DNA of 64,000 bases from the NCBI GenBank assembly GCA_035285325.1, contig JAYKJB010000016.1, positions 1 through 64,000 of the forward strand, read 5' to 3'. Shown in pieces: positions 9,396 through 17,337 of the stretch. The notes below the pieces were generated by a model, which was not told the DNA's origin, did not search any database, and worked only from the letters and a program-made list of their open reading frames with translations. A program made the position numbers and the translations under genes. Source of the DNA: Candidatus Sericytochromatia bacterium (GTDB lineage Bacteria > Cyanobacteriota > Sericytochromatia > S15B-MN24 > JAQBPE01). Every line of letters begins with the position of its first letter. Positions within the stretch are counted from its first letter, which is position 1.

Positions 9396-11084
9396 ATGCG
9401 TGTCAGGATGAAGATCGCACACAAGTTGGGGGGCACCTTTGCCGCGTTGACCCTTGTCATCGTGGCCTTGGTGACGGTGATCGTGTCCGTGGTGGTGGCC
9501 AACAAGCTCAAGGCCGAAGCGTTCAAGCGCCTGAACAACGACCTGGACGTCACCCTCCACACGTTCGCTTACTTTTCAAACGATGCCTTGAAGACCGCCA
9601 GCATGCTGGCTGAGAATCCAACCCTGGTCACCGACCTCTCGCAGCGCGAGTCCGCGCGGGTGGCGCTGGTGTCTCATCATTTGCATGGCCTCGCCCAGGA
9701 CTCCATCGTCAGCGTTTACGACCGGGAGGGGCGCGTGCTCTATGACGGCGGAGACGTCGCCACGCTGCATAACCCCCGGCGGCATCCGGCCGCGCTGGGG
9801 CTGGCGCTGGCAGGTGAACCCTCCAAAGGGGTCTGCGTGCTACCGACCGGGGCGCTGGCCATCGAGGCCACGGTTCCTGTCGTGCGCGGTCAGACGATCG
9901 TTGGCGCTGTCCGGGTCGGAACCAAACTGGACAACCGCTTCGTCGACCAGCTGAAGGGCATCACTGGGATCGAAGTCGGTATCGCAGAGGGCGTGGAGGT
10001 CGGCATCGCCGAAGGGAACTCCCTCAAGGCGCGCTGGCTGGCGCAGACCATCGAACTATCGCCGGGACAGCGAGTCCAGGGCGAGGTTCCCACCGACCTG
10101 GTTCGTGAGGCACGCCAGCAGGCTGAACCCGTCAGGCGCACCGTCGTGATCGGGGGTAAGGAATTTTTGGCCGCGATGGCGCCGCTCTATGGTCCCCTGG
10201 GCGACTTCGTCGGGACTCTGTTCGTGGCTGAGCCCAGCACGCCCTTGCTGCAGGCAGTCCAGGACACGGTCGGAATGATCGTGGCAACCGCCCTGAGTCT
10301 TGGCCTGCTGGGGGCCTTGGCGGTCAAGTCTCTGGCGAAGGCCATCACGGAACCGATCCGGCAGCTCGCGCAGCAGAGTCATGACATCGCCAAAGGCCAC
10401 CTGGACCGGCGGGTCGAGATCAGCAGCGGGGATGAACTGGAGCAACTTTCTCACAGCTTCAACAAGATGTGTGATGCCTTGGTCGAGATGCAGTTCCGCG
10501 ACCAGAACGCCAATCCGCTGACCAAATTGCCCGGCAATCTCATGATCGAGTCGGAGGTCAACCGGCGTATCGGGGCCGGGGAAGGCCTGGCCGTGCTGTA
10601 CCTTGACCTGGATCATTTCAAGGCTTTCAACGATAAATATGGATTCGAGCAGGGCGACCGCGTGCTGCGCTTGACGGCAGACATCCTCAAGAGCATTTGT
10701 GGCGAGAACGCCCCTCACAATGCGACCTTCACCGGACACATCGGCGGCGACGACTTCATTGTGGTGTGTCGCCTCGAGCGGGCCGAGGAACTTTGCCAGC
10801 TGGTGTGCTCGGAGTTCGATCGCCGCATCAAGGAGCTGTATCCGACCGAGGATCGCGACCGTGGTTACATCGTGAGCGTGGACCGGCAAGGCAAACGTCA
10901 GCAATTTCCGCTGTGCTCCGTCTCGATCGCCTGGGTGGACAACGAGGCCCGCGCGATCGCCGACTTCCTGGAGCTCTCAAGCCTGGCGGCTGACGTGAAG
11001 AAGTATGCCAAGAGCCTCGCTGGCAGTTCCTACGCGCGCGATCGCCGTGGGGACCGCGACGCCGCCTTCTTGAAGGACTGGTAA
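9396..11084 (+). CDS. Membrane sensor diguanylate cyclase: Cache-HAMP-GGDEF
   Basis: 562 aa. It has TM helix 1 at about 12-35, an extracytoplasmic single-Cache-type sensor (36-285) with YDREGRVLYDGG and VPVVRGQTIVGAVRVG, TM helix 2 (about 290-312), a HAMP segment (about 315-368, with ITEPIRQLAQQSHDIAKGHLDRRV), and a GGDEF domain (about 385-540). The signature is GGDDF, which still keeps the two acidic metal ligands; LYLDLDHFKAFND is normal. The upstream inhibitory RxxD is absent, so product inhibition is not expected. Likely role: making c-di-GMP in response to an external ligand. In the sensor the heptapeptide EVGIAEG is tandemly duplicated (about 9970-10017). The gene is monocistronic, divergent from the protease. 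Confidence 0.88.
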   Translation: MRVRMKIAHKLGGTFAALTLVIVALVTVIVSVVVANKLKAEAFKRLNNDLDVTLHTFAYFSNDALKTASMLAENPTLVTDLSQRESARVALVSHHLHGLAQDSIVSVYDREGRVLYDGGDVATLHNPRRHPAALGLALAGEPSKGVCVLPTGALAIEATVPVVRGQTIVGAVRVGTKLDNRFVDQLKGITGIEVGIAEGVEVGIAEGNSLKARWLAQTIELSPGQRVQGEVPTDLVREARQQAEPVRRTVVIGGKEFLAAMAPLYGPLGDFVGTLFVAEPSTPLLQAVQDTVGMIVATALSLGLLGALAVKSLAKAITEPIRQLAQQSHDIAKGHLDRRVEISSGDELEQLSHSFNKMCDALVEMQFRDQNANPLTKLPGNLMIESEVNRRIGAGEGLAVLYLDLDHFKAFNDKYGFEQGDRVLRLTADILKSICGENAPHNATFTGHIGGDDFIVVCRLERAEELCQLVCSEFDRRIKELYPTEDRDRGYIVSVDRQGKRQQFPLCSVSIAWVDNEARAIADFLELSSLAADVKKYAKSLAGSSYARDRRGDRDAAFLKDW

Positions 11085-11112
11085 CGCCGTCAGAGGGCGA
11101 GCCTCGGGCGGG

Positions 11113-11454
11113 TCAGGCCTGGTCCCGTGCGTGCAGGTGCGCGGGGGGATGGGTCGCTTCCACGGCGCTGAAGTTTTCCAGAATCCGATAGCGATGCAGG
11201 GCCCCGCGCGGCACCACCCAGGAATCGCCTGGCGAAAGGTGCAGGTGCTGGCCCTCCACCTCGAGTTCGGCCTCTCCCGCCAGCACATAGCCGACCGTCT
11301 CGTAGTCACGTCGGCTGTATGGCTTCTCGAAGCCTGCTTGCTCCTGTTCCCACAGTCGCATCGCGATCCCGACTCCTGAAGCCAGATATTTCTGACCGTG
11401 TTCGCCGCGAGGCGAATAGGCGGCACAGACTTTGGTCACGCTGGTGTCTGCCAT
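11113..11454 (-). CDS. Small cupin-domain protein
   Basis: 113 aa with a single cupin barrel. The core reads YETVGYVLAGEAELEVEGQ then LSPGDSWVVPRGALHRYRI, i.e. cupin motifs 1 and 2. The first metal-binding His of motif 1 is replaced (YETVGYVL), while motif 2 keeps its His; the tail HPPAHLHARD adds three more His. Metal binding is therefore uncertain. Such single cupins can be isomerases, epimerases or sensors. The start ATG 11454 is preceded by AGAAGGAG eight bases upstream; the frame extends further upstream without a ribosome site. It is convergent with the GGDEF gene, and no functional partner is adjacent. Confidence 0.8.
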   Translation of the reverse strand: MADTSVTKVCAAYSPRGEHGQKYLASGVGIAMRLWEQEQAGFEKPYSRRDYETVGYVLAGEAELEVEGQHLHLSPGDSWVVPRGALHRYRILENFSAVEATHPPAHLHARDQA

Positions 11455-11564
11455 GGGGCGTCTCCTTCTCCCGACACCTCTCATCGTGGGGAACGGCACG
11501 ACGTGACACAAGCATCGAGCCTCCGTTTGGGCACATCGTTTCCCCGGATGGGTACAAAAAATAG

Positions 11565-12734
11565 GTGACGCGGCGTTCCGTTTTTACCAGAGGGGCGTTC
11601 TGGAAGCTGGTATTACCTGGCCTCCTGCTGTGCGGCTTGGCGGCGTGCGCAGCCTCTCGGCAGACCGCCTCTTCGCAGGCCGAATCGCTGGGCGGTGTCC
11701 TGCCAGGCTTGGATGAGGTCAGGCAGGCCCGTTTTGCGATGGGCAAGACCAAGTTTGCCAGGCCATTCAGCCCGCAAACGGGTCTGGGCCCTTTGTTCAA
11801 CGACAATTCGTGCCTGGCCTGTCACGGGGATGGCGCCTCTGGGGGCCACTCCGAGCGCACGGTGTTGTTGGCGGGCGCCATGCTGAATGGTGGACCGAGC
11901 CTGCTCGAGCACGTCGGTGGTCCGATGATCCAGGACAAGGTCCTCACCGGCTTCGCGCCCGAACGGGTGCCGGCCGAGGCGACGGCTCTGACCCGACGCA
12001 TCTCACCACCCGTCTGGGGGCTCGGCCTGATCGAAGCCATTCCGAAGGAGGCCATCCTCGCTCAGATGCGGCCCGACGAAACCAAGCGGGCGTTGGGCAT
12101 TCGCGGGCTGGCCAACTGGGAAAAGGGGGAGTTGGGGCGGTTCGGCTGGAAGGCCCAGAAGTCCAGTGTGGTGACCTTCACCGAGCAGGCCTTCAGTTGG
12201 GAACTGGGGATCTCCACGCCGGGGCGCTTGGAGGAACCGGTGCCCAACGCGCCGCCCCGACAGGTCGCCAAGCCTGATATCTCCCGCGCCGAATTCGAAG
12301 ATGTGGTGGCCTACCAGCGGTACCTCGGAGCGCCGCCCCGGGGAGAGGTCTCCTGGAAGGCCCAGCGTGGTGAGACGCTGTTTTCCGGGGTCGGGTGCGT
12401 CCATTGCCACGTTCCCAGCCACACCACGGGGCCCAATGCCTGGGGCATTCCCACGGGGCTGACGGTCGAACTGTATTCTGACCTGCTGTTACATCAGATG
12501 GATGAAGCCTTGGCCGATCACATGGTCCAGGGGGCCGCGACCGGTCAGATGTTTCGCACCCCACCGCTCTGGGGCCTGCGCCTGCGGAAGCGCTTTCTTC
12601 ACGATGGTCGGACGACGGACCTGGCCGAGGCGGTTGCGCTCCACGGCGGCGAGGCGGCGCAGGTGGTGGCTAACTGGCGTCGCTTGTCGGATGACGAAAA
12701 ACGAAGTTTGGAGACTTTCCTGCGGACGCTGTAG
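11565..12734 (+). CDS. Di-heme thiol oxidoreductase-like lipoprotein (DUF1111 / DHOR)
   Basis: 389 aa. Lipobox GLAAC (Cys28) predicts a lipid-anchored extracytoplasmic protein. Two c-type heme motifs, CLACH (83-87) and CVHCH (278-282), flank a region with LWGLGLIEAIP and LANWEKGELGRFGWKA, the signature of the DUF1111 'di-heme oxidoreductase' family, distantly related to MauG and cytochrome c peroxidases. The C-terminal part has TPPLWGLRLRKRFLHDGRTTDLAEAV, also diagnostic. Probable role: periplasmic redox enzyme or electron carrier; the substrate is unknown. Start GTG 11565 has only a weak upstream purine stretch. A clear terminator follows. Cytochrome c maturation genes are not in the window. 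Confidence 0.88.
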   Translation: MTRRSVFTRGAFWKLVLPGLLLCGLAACAASRQTASSQAESLGGVLPGLDEVRQARFAMGKTKFARPFSPQTGLGPLFNDNSCLACHGDGASGGHSERTVLLAGAMLNGGPSLLEHVGGPMIQDKVLTGFAPERVPAEATALTRRISPPVWGLGLIEAIPKEAILAQMRPDETKRALGIRGLANWEKGELGRFGWKAQKSSVVTFTEQAFSWELGISTPGRLEEPVPNAPPRQVAKPDISRAEFEDVVAYQRYLGAPPRGEVSWKAQRGETLFSGVGCVHCHVPSHTTGPNAWGIPTGLTVELYSDLLLHQMDEALADHMVQGAATGQMFRTPPLWGLRLRKRFLHDGRTTDLAEAVALHGGEAAQVVANWRRLSDDEKRSLETFLRTL

Positions 12735-12736
12735 CA

Positions 12737-12764
12737 GGCGCTCTTCGGTGAGAGCGCCGTTTTT
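12737..12764 (+). terminator. Intrinsic terminator of the di-heme lipoprotein gene
   Basis: GGCGCTCT pairs with AGAGCGCC (loop TCGGTG), followed by G and five T. It lies three bases after the stop codon and also separates the convergent cutA. Confidence 0.88.
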
Positions 12765-12785
12765 GGGGACATGCCAGCACCACGC

Positions 12786-13100
12786 TCAAGCGAGTGGCGT
12801 GCGCGTTTCCTTCAGCACCCAGTTGGCGTAAGCGGCAGACACGTGGGTAGGCTCGACCACGAGCAATTCCGGGACCTCGTAGGGATGCGCCTCCTGCAGA
12901 TGGGTCAGCAAGGCGTCGAGCCGATCATCCGCCGACTTGAACAGCAGCAAGCATTCCTCATCGCTGATCAGTTCGCCCTGCCACCAGTAGGTGCTGGTCA
13001 CCGGTAGGCGGCTGCAGCAGGCAGCCAAGCGACGTTCCAGTGCTCCACGCGCCAAGTCATCTGCGACGGAACCAGGGCAAGTCGTCAGCAAGACCTTCAC
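12786..13100 (-). CDS. cutA: CutA1-family divalent-cation tolerance protein
   Basis: 104 aa, the full length of the CutA1 family, a small trimeric ferredoxin-like protein linked to copper tolerance in E. coli though its biochemical role is unsettled. Recognised from LERRLAACCSRLPVTSTYWWQGEL, EECLLLFKS and HPYEVPELLVV. It has no export signal, so it is cytoplasmic. Its start lies only 34 bp downstream of the RpaB-like regulator on the same strand, so it is probably the last gene of that transcription unit. The terminator at 12737-12764, although oriented for the opposite gene, may also serve here. Confidence 0.93.
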   Translation of the reverse strand: MKVLLTTCPGSVADDLARGALERRLAACCSRLPVTSTYWWQGELISDEECLLLFKSADDRLDALLTHLQEAHPYEVPELLVVEPTHVSAAYANWVLKETRTPLA

Positions 13101-13134
13101 GGCGCCTCCCCAGTGAACCAGGTCCGGCTATTCG

Positions 13135-13854
13135 TCAGACCGTCGCGGAGGCGCCAGCCAGCGCGTAATTCTGAAAGACATAACCCGTGCCGCGGGCCGT
13201 CAGGATGAGTTCCGGCGACGAGGGGTCGTCCTCCAATTTGCTGCGCAAGCGGGAAATGTGCACGTCGACGACGCGTGTGTCGCTGTACTGACTGAGTCGA
13301 TATCCCCACACCTGATGCAAAATTTCGCTGCGGCTGTAAGCGCGGCCCGGATTGGTCGCCAGTAACTCCAACAGATTGAATTCCATCTCGGTGAGTTTGA
13401 CCTTCTCGCCGGCTTTGAACACCTGCCGCTTGCCGGTGTCGATGGTCAGGCGTTCCACCTGAATCAGCGTTTGCTTGGCCTGGTCCGTCTGGGTCCGACG
13501 CAGCACGGCCTTGATCCGGGCTTCCAGTTCCCGCGGACTGAAAGGCTTCACCACGTAATCATCGGCTCCCAGTTCGAGGGCGGCGATGCGGTCGGTGATG
13601 TCTCCCTTGGCCGTCAACATGATGATGGGCGTGGTCATGTTTTTGCGGAGTTCGCGGCAGACCTCGAATCCATCCATCTTGGGCATCATCACATCCAGCA
13701 CAATCAAGCTGGGGTTGTGGGTCGCCGCCTGTTCCAGGGCCTCGACGCCGTCCGCCGCAGTCAGCACCTCGTAACCCGCCAGTTTCAGGCGCGTTTCCAC
13801 GATCTGACGAATGCTGGCTTCATCGTCGATGACGAGAATTTTTTGCCTGTCCAT
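13135..13854 (-). CDS. OmpR-family response regulator, RpaB/Ycf27-like
   Basis: 239 aa. Receiver domain with acidic pocket Asp10/Asp11 and phospho-acceptor Asp54 (LIVLDVMMPKMDG), then a winged-helix DNA-binding domain. The wording throughout the C-terminal half, e.g. ELGADDYVVKPFSP, FSRSE-like YSRSEILHQVWGY, DTRVVDVHISRLRSKLEDD, ELILTARGTGYVFQ, follows cyanobacterial RpaB/Ycf27 closely, a regulator of stress and light-response promoters. Start ATG 13854 has AAAGGTG upstream. No histidine kinase is adjacent. It is the fifth gene of a minus-strand run (glpX, permease, lipoprotein, secreted protein, this one) with gaps of about 20 bp or overlaps. Targets in this organism are unknown. Orthology to RpaB is inferred from remembered sequences. 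Confidence 0.9.
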   Translation of the reverse strand: MDRQKILVIDDEASIRQIVETRLKLAGYEVLTAADGVEALEQAATHNPSLIVLDVMMPKMDGFEVCRELRKNMTTPIIMLTAKGDITDRIAALELGADDYVVKPFSPRELEARIKAVLRRTQTDQAKQTLIQVERLTIDTGKRQVFKAGEKVKLTEMEFNLLELLATNPGRAYSRSEILHQVWGYRLSQYSDTRVVDVHISRLRSKLEDDPSSPELILTARGTGYVFQNYALAGASATV

Positions 13855-13871
13855 GTCACACCTTTGGTGGG

Positions 13872-14441
13872 TTAAAAACCAGCTTCCACACCCAATTCCG
13901 GCCCGGCTGAGCGGATGGTGGAATTGCCCTCCCAGCCTCGCCACCGGAGGGCGACGGCCGTGAACGGGATCAAGCTTATCTTGGCCCCGACCGAATAGGG
14001 AAGCGCCAAGCTGTTGTTGATCCAGGCTGCGCCCGCTTGAGCCTCGAACGCGAACGGCAGCAGGAAGGGGGCAAAGCGACCTGTCACGGACGCCATGGGG
14101 CCCAGGGCCGTCTGAGTGGGGCCGCCGAGCCCAGCAACGCCGACTCCGGGCATGATGGATATCATCGGAATGGGAGACACATTTTTGCGGACTTGCAACG
14201 CCAACCAGTGGTCCGGCGTGGTGCTGAGACGCCGCCAGAAATGGCCCGCGACGCCCCAGCCGAACGCGTCTGCCGAGCCCCAGAGCGACCCTGCCAGGCC
14301 GTCTGAGGGCGCATGGATGCCGGCCCCAGCCGCGACCGTGACCCCCATCAGGGCATGGGCCGGTTTAACCGGCAGGAGCAGGCTTCCTGCCAGAACCAGG
14401 GCGAAGAGACTGGTTCGGGAGGCGCGGCGCGAGCAGATCAT
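13872..14441 (-). CDS. Small secreted, probably outer-membrane beta-barrel-like protein
   Basis: 189 aa with a clear signal peptide (residues 1-30, ending VKPAHA). The mature part is Gly/Ala-rich with alternating hydrophobic residues and turns (VTVAAGAGIHAP, WGVAGHFWRRLS, WLALQVRKNV, VALRWRGWEG), compatible with a small beta-barrel. It ends GVEAGF with a terminal Phe, as in many outer-membrane proteins. Family not recognised. Start ATG 14441 has a textbook AAAGGAG seven bases upstream, although it lies inside the end of the preceding lipoprotein gene (77-bp overlap). The overlap and strong ribosome site argue for coupled expression. Confidence 0.7.
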   Translation of the reverse strand: MICSRRASRTSLFALVLAGSLLLPVKPAHALMGVTVAAGAGIHAPSDGLAGSLWGSADAFGWGVAGHFWRRLSTTPDHWLALQVRKNVSPIPMISIMPGVGVAGLGGPTQTALGPMASVTGRFAPFLLPFAFEAQAGAAWINNSLALPYSVGAKISLIPFTAVALRWRGWEGNSTIRSAGPELGVEAGF

Positions 14442-14991
14442 CGAGGAACTCCTTTGCGGCAAGGGCCGTGGCAGCTTGGTCTTGTTGGTCGACCGCGAGC
14501 GCGGGACCGGTTCGTCCATCGGCAGTCCGGGACCATATGATAGACCCTCGATTTGCGTCCAGCAAGCGCAGGGCCACGACCAGCTCACAGCCGACGACCG
14601 GGTCCGCCCGTCGAAAGGCCAGAACCTGTCCCGTGAGCAGGGCATCCACGTGGTGTTGCGCCCCCAGGCGTCTGGCCTGGTGGATGCCGAGGAGCCCCAC
14701 ATCGGGGCCTTGGCCGGCGATCGCCACGACCGCGAAGGGACCGAACGCCTGTCGCAGTTCATCGGCAAACCCCGCGGCCACCCGGGCACCCATCCCCTGA
14801 AAGGTGGCATCGGCAAAGTCCACCACGGCCAGTCGGTTCAGCCCCCATTGACTCACGCGCGTGTTGGCGTGGGGGTGAAAGGGCAGGACGCGCAGCCACC
14901 AGCAGCCGCTCAAGAGCAGTGGCAGCGCCACTGCGCAGGCGGCCCGAAAGCCCGTGCGACCCAGGAACCCAGAGCCTCGTGAGGTGATCAT
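14365..14991 (-). CDS. CsgG-like envelope lipoprotein
   Basis: 208 aa. Signal peptide with lipobox LLLSGC (Cys about 30). The mature protein begins with a LAVVDFADATFQGMGARVAAGFADELRQAF pattern: a beta strand LAVVDF followed by a helix ending in a regulatory loop. This resembles the CsgG/FlgO/YajG-type alpha-beta fold of outer-membrane lipoproteins. Later segments (VDALLTGQVLAFR, CELVVALRLLDANRG) fit the same fold. Likely located at the outer membrane as part of an assembly or transport apparatus. It sits 16 bp downstream of a LolC-type permease and overlaps the next gene, so all three probably act together in the envelope. Exact family assignment is uncertain. Confidence 0.7.
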   Translation of the reverse strand: MITSRGSGFLGRTGFRAACAVALPLLLSGCWWLRVLPFHPHANTRVSQWGLNRLAVVDFADATFQGMGARVAAGFADELRQAFGPFAVVAIAGQGPDVGLLGIHQARRLGAQHHVDALLTGQVLAFRRADPVVGCELVVALRLLDANRGSIIWSRTADGRTGPALAVDQQDQAATALAAKEFLDDLLAPRLPNQSLRPGSGRKPAPAG

Positions 14992-15007
14992 CCTCGCCCT
15001 CTTCCCG

Positions 15008-16174
15008 TCACGTGCGCCGGATCACCTCGATCGGATCAAGGCGTATCGCTCGCCAGGCCGGCATGAGGCTGGCCACCGGACTGAGCGCCAGCGTGGCGAG
15101 GCCGACCAGCAGAAAGTCTCGCGGCTGCATATCGACCGGCAGGCGGGAGAGAAAATAAACTTCCCCCGCCAATTTGAGGGGAAACCAGTGAAGCAGGGTG
15201 GAAAGCAGCACGCCTCCCAACGAACCGAGCATGACGCCCGTGGCGCTGATCAGGGTGCCGAGCAGCACAAACAGGCGCCCCGTGTCCCTGGCAGGGGTGC
15301 CTAGCGCTCTCAGCAGGGCGATTTCCCGGTTTTTTTCGATCACCCACATGGCCATCGTACTGCCGATTCCCATCATGGCGACGAGCACGATGAACAGGAT
15401 CACGATAAAGATCACCACCCGCTCCAGGAACATGGCATCCAGCAGGGGGCGATTCTGGTCCATCCAGGGGCTCGCTGCCAGTTGGGTTTTCCGGGTCACA
15501 TCAGACGCCACGGCTTTCGCGGCGAACGCGTCGTCCAGGGTCAGGCCGAGGCCCGAGACGGTTGGTCCAAAGCCCAGGGCCCGACGCGCGACGTCGAGTT
15601 TCAGGAAGGCGATGTGGGCGTCGAACTCATACAGGCCACTCTCGAAGAGACCCACCACGGTCAGGGGATGTCGTTTCCCCACGCCGGTGAGCAGGTCAAC
15701 CCGGTCCCCCAGGGTCAAGCCCAGCTTGCGCGCCACCGCGGTGCCCAGCACCACCCCCGGTCCCATCGTCTGGATGCCCAGGTCACCCTGGACCATGTAG
15801 CGACGCCAGGCTGGGTGGCGGGCCTCCTGAACCGGGTCGACCCCGCGCACCAGAACGCCCACCGTGCGATGGGCCTCGGTCGTCATCAATCCCTGCCCCT
15901 GCACGAAAGGGGACACGGCCCGCACGCCGGGGATCGCGCGCAGGCGCTCGGCTTCCTTCTCGTAGGCAGGCAGCCGTCCCCCCAGTGGCTCATACACCGA
16001 GACGTGCGGGGCTGTGCCCAGCAGGCGTTCGACCAGGTCCTTTTCAAAACCGTTGGTCAGGGACAGGGCGGTCGTGAGAATGGCGACACCCAGGCTGACC
16101 GAAGCCACCAGCAAGGTGCTTTGCCAGGGACGGGAGCGCAGTTGGCGAAGCGCCAGAAACAGGAGGTAGCCCAC
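15008..16174 (-). CDS. ABC transporter permease, LolC/FtsX/MacB type
   Basis: 388 aa. Topology of the MacB/LolC superfamily: TM1 at about 18-40, a large extracytoplasmic domain (about 45-255), then three TM helices (about 265-290, 310-335, 355-375). The N-terminal LALRQLRSRPWQS and the ending LMPAWRAIRLDPIEVIR are standard. It should pair with an ATPase to pull or release envelope substrates, e.g. lipoproteins, but no ATPase gene is adjacent. Start GTG 16174 has GAGGGAC upstream. It lies between glpX (20-bp gap) and a lipoprotein gene (16-bp gap), and the lipoprotein is a plausible partner or cargo. Confidence 0.88.
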   Translation of the reverse strand: MGYLLFLALRQLRSRPWQSTLLVASVSLGVAILTTALSLTNGFEKDLVERLLGTAPHVSVYEPLGGRLPAYEKEAERLRAIPGVRAVSPFVQGQGLMTTEAHRTVGVLVRGVDPVQEARHPAWRRYMVQGDLGIQTMGPGVVLGTAVARKLGLTLGDRVDLLTGVGKRHPLTVVGLFESGLYEFDAHIAFLKLDVARRALGFGPTVSGLGLTLDDAFAAKAVASDVTRKTQLAASPWMDQNRPLLDAMFLERVVIFIVILFIVLVAMMGIGSTMAMWVIEKNREIALLRALGTPARDTGRLFVLLGTLISATGVMLGSLGGVLLSTLLHWFPLKLAGEVYFLSRLPVDMQPRDFLLVGLATLALSPVASLMPAWRAIRLDPIEVIRRT

Positions 16175-16194
16175 GCGATGACCGTCCCTCGGAA

Positions 16195-17226
16195 TCAGTA
16201 GCGTTCCAGGCGAATCGGCAGTTTGCGGGCCGGGTCTCCCATGTGAACGGTGTCAATGAAGCGCACGAAGCGGGTCGAGGCGCCCATCACGATCGAGTAG
16301 GTCCGGGCACCGGCCCCGAAGAAGCGCACGCCTTTGAGGATCTCGCCATCGGTGATGCCGGTGGCGGCAAACAGAATTTCCTGACCCGGCGCCAGGTCTT
16401 GGGTGGTGTAGACCTTGTCCAGGTCGATGCCCATCGCCCGCGCCCGTTCCGCCTCGTGTTCGTTGCGCGGCCGGATGATGGCCTGGATCTCCCCCCCCAG
16501 GCAGCGCATGGCTGCGGCGGTCAACACGCCCTCCGGGGCTCCTCCGATGCCCATGACGGCGTGAACACCCGAGCCGGCGATCGCCGCAGCCAGGCCACCC
16601 GTCACATCACCATCGCCGATCAACCGGATGCGCGCGCCGGCGTCCCTCACCTGCGACATCAACTCGGCGTGCCGTGGCCGATCCAGAATGACCACCGTGA
16701 GGTCGGAAATTTCCCGGTTGAGGGACATCGCGATGATGGCCAGATTCGATTTCACAGGCGCCGTGATGTCCACCTTGCCGGCCGCCGAGGGGCCGACGAT
16801 CAGCTTCTCCATGTACGTGTCAGGGGCGTGCAGCAGGCCCCCCGCCTCCGCCATGGCCATCACGGCGATGGAGTTGTTGGCACCGGTGGCCACCAGGTTG
16901 GTGCCTTCCAGCGGATCCACCGCGATGTCGACCTTGAAGGCGCCTTCGCCCGCACGGCCCACCTTTTCGCCGATGTACAGCATCGGGGCCTCGTCGCGTT
17001 CGCCTTCGCCAATCACGATGGTGCCGTCGATGTCGAGGTTGTTGAAGGCCAGCCGCATGGCCTCGACGGCCTCATGGTCCGCACCGTCGCGGTCGCCGCG
17101 GCCCATCAGGCGGCTGGCTCCGAGAGCCGCTGCCTCCACCACCTGCACCACGTCCAGGGCCAGGGCACGCTCCATGCCCACGTTGACCGTGCTTTGTTTG
17201 TTGCTCGACACAGAAGGGTTGGGCAT
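16195..17226 (-). CDS. glpX: Class II fructose-1,6-bisphosphatase GlpX
   Basis: 343 aa. Hydrolyses fructose-1,6-bisphosphate for gluconeogenesis; in cyanobacteria the same family also acts on sedoheptulose-1,7-bisphosphate. Visible motifs: [15 protein letters not shown] and DPLEGTN (metal and phosphate site), [20 protein letters not shown], and [13 protein letters not shown] near the C-terminus. Start ATG has AAGGAG ten bases upstream. With pyk, eno, pfkB-type kinases and glycogen enzymes elsewhere in the window, it fits a cell that cycles carbon between glycogen and glycolysis. Whether it also has SBPase activity cannot be told from sequence. First gene of the likely glpX-to-cutA run. Confidence 0.95.
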   Translation of the reverse strand: MPNPSVSSNKQSTVNVGMERALALDVVQVVEAAALGASRLMGRGDRDGADHEAVEAMRLAFNNLDIDGTIVIGEGERDEAPMLYIGEKVGRAGEGAFKVDIAVDPLEGTNLVATGANNSIAVMAMAEAGGLLHAPDTYMEKLIVGPSAAGKVDITAPVKSNLAIIAMSLNREISDLTVVILDRPRHAELMSQVRDAGARIRLIGDGDVTGGLAAAIAGSGVHAVMGIGGAPEGVLTAAAMRCLGGEIQAIIRPRNEHEAERARAMGIDLDKVYTTQDLAPGQEILFAATGITDGEILKGVRFFGAGARTYSIVMGASTRFVRFIDTVHMGDPARKLPIRLERY

Positions 17227-17337
17227 CGCGTTTCGGCTCCTTGACCGTGCATCAGCCGCGCCATTGCGGCAGAGGGATCCACCTGACAGGCGCGAGAGGG
17301 GGCTGGCCGTTCACGCGGGGGCGTTTGCACGCACGAT

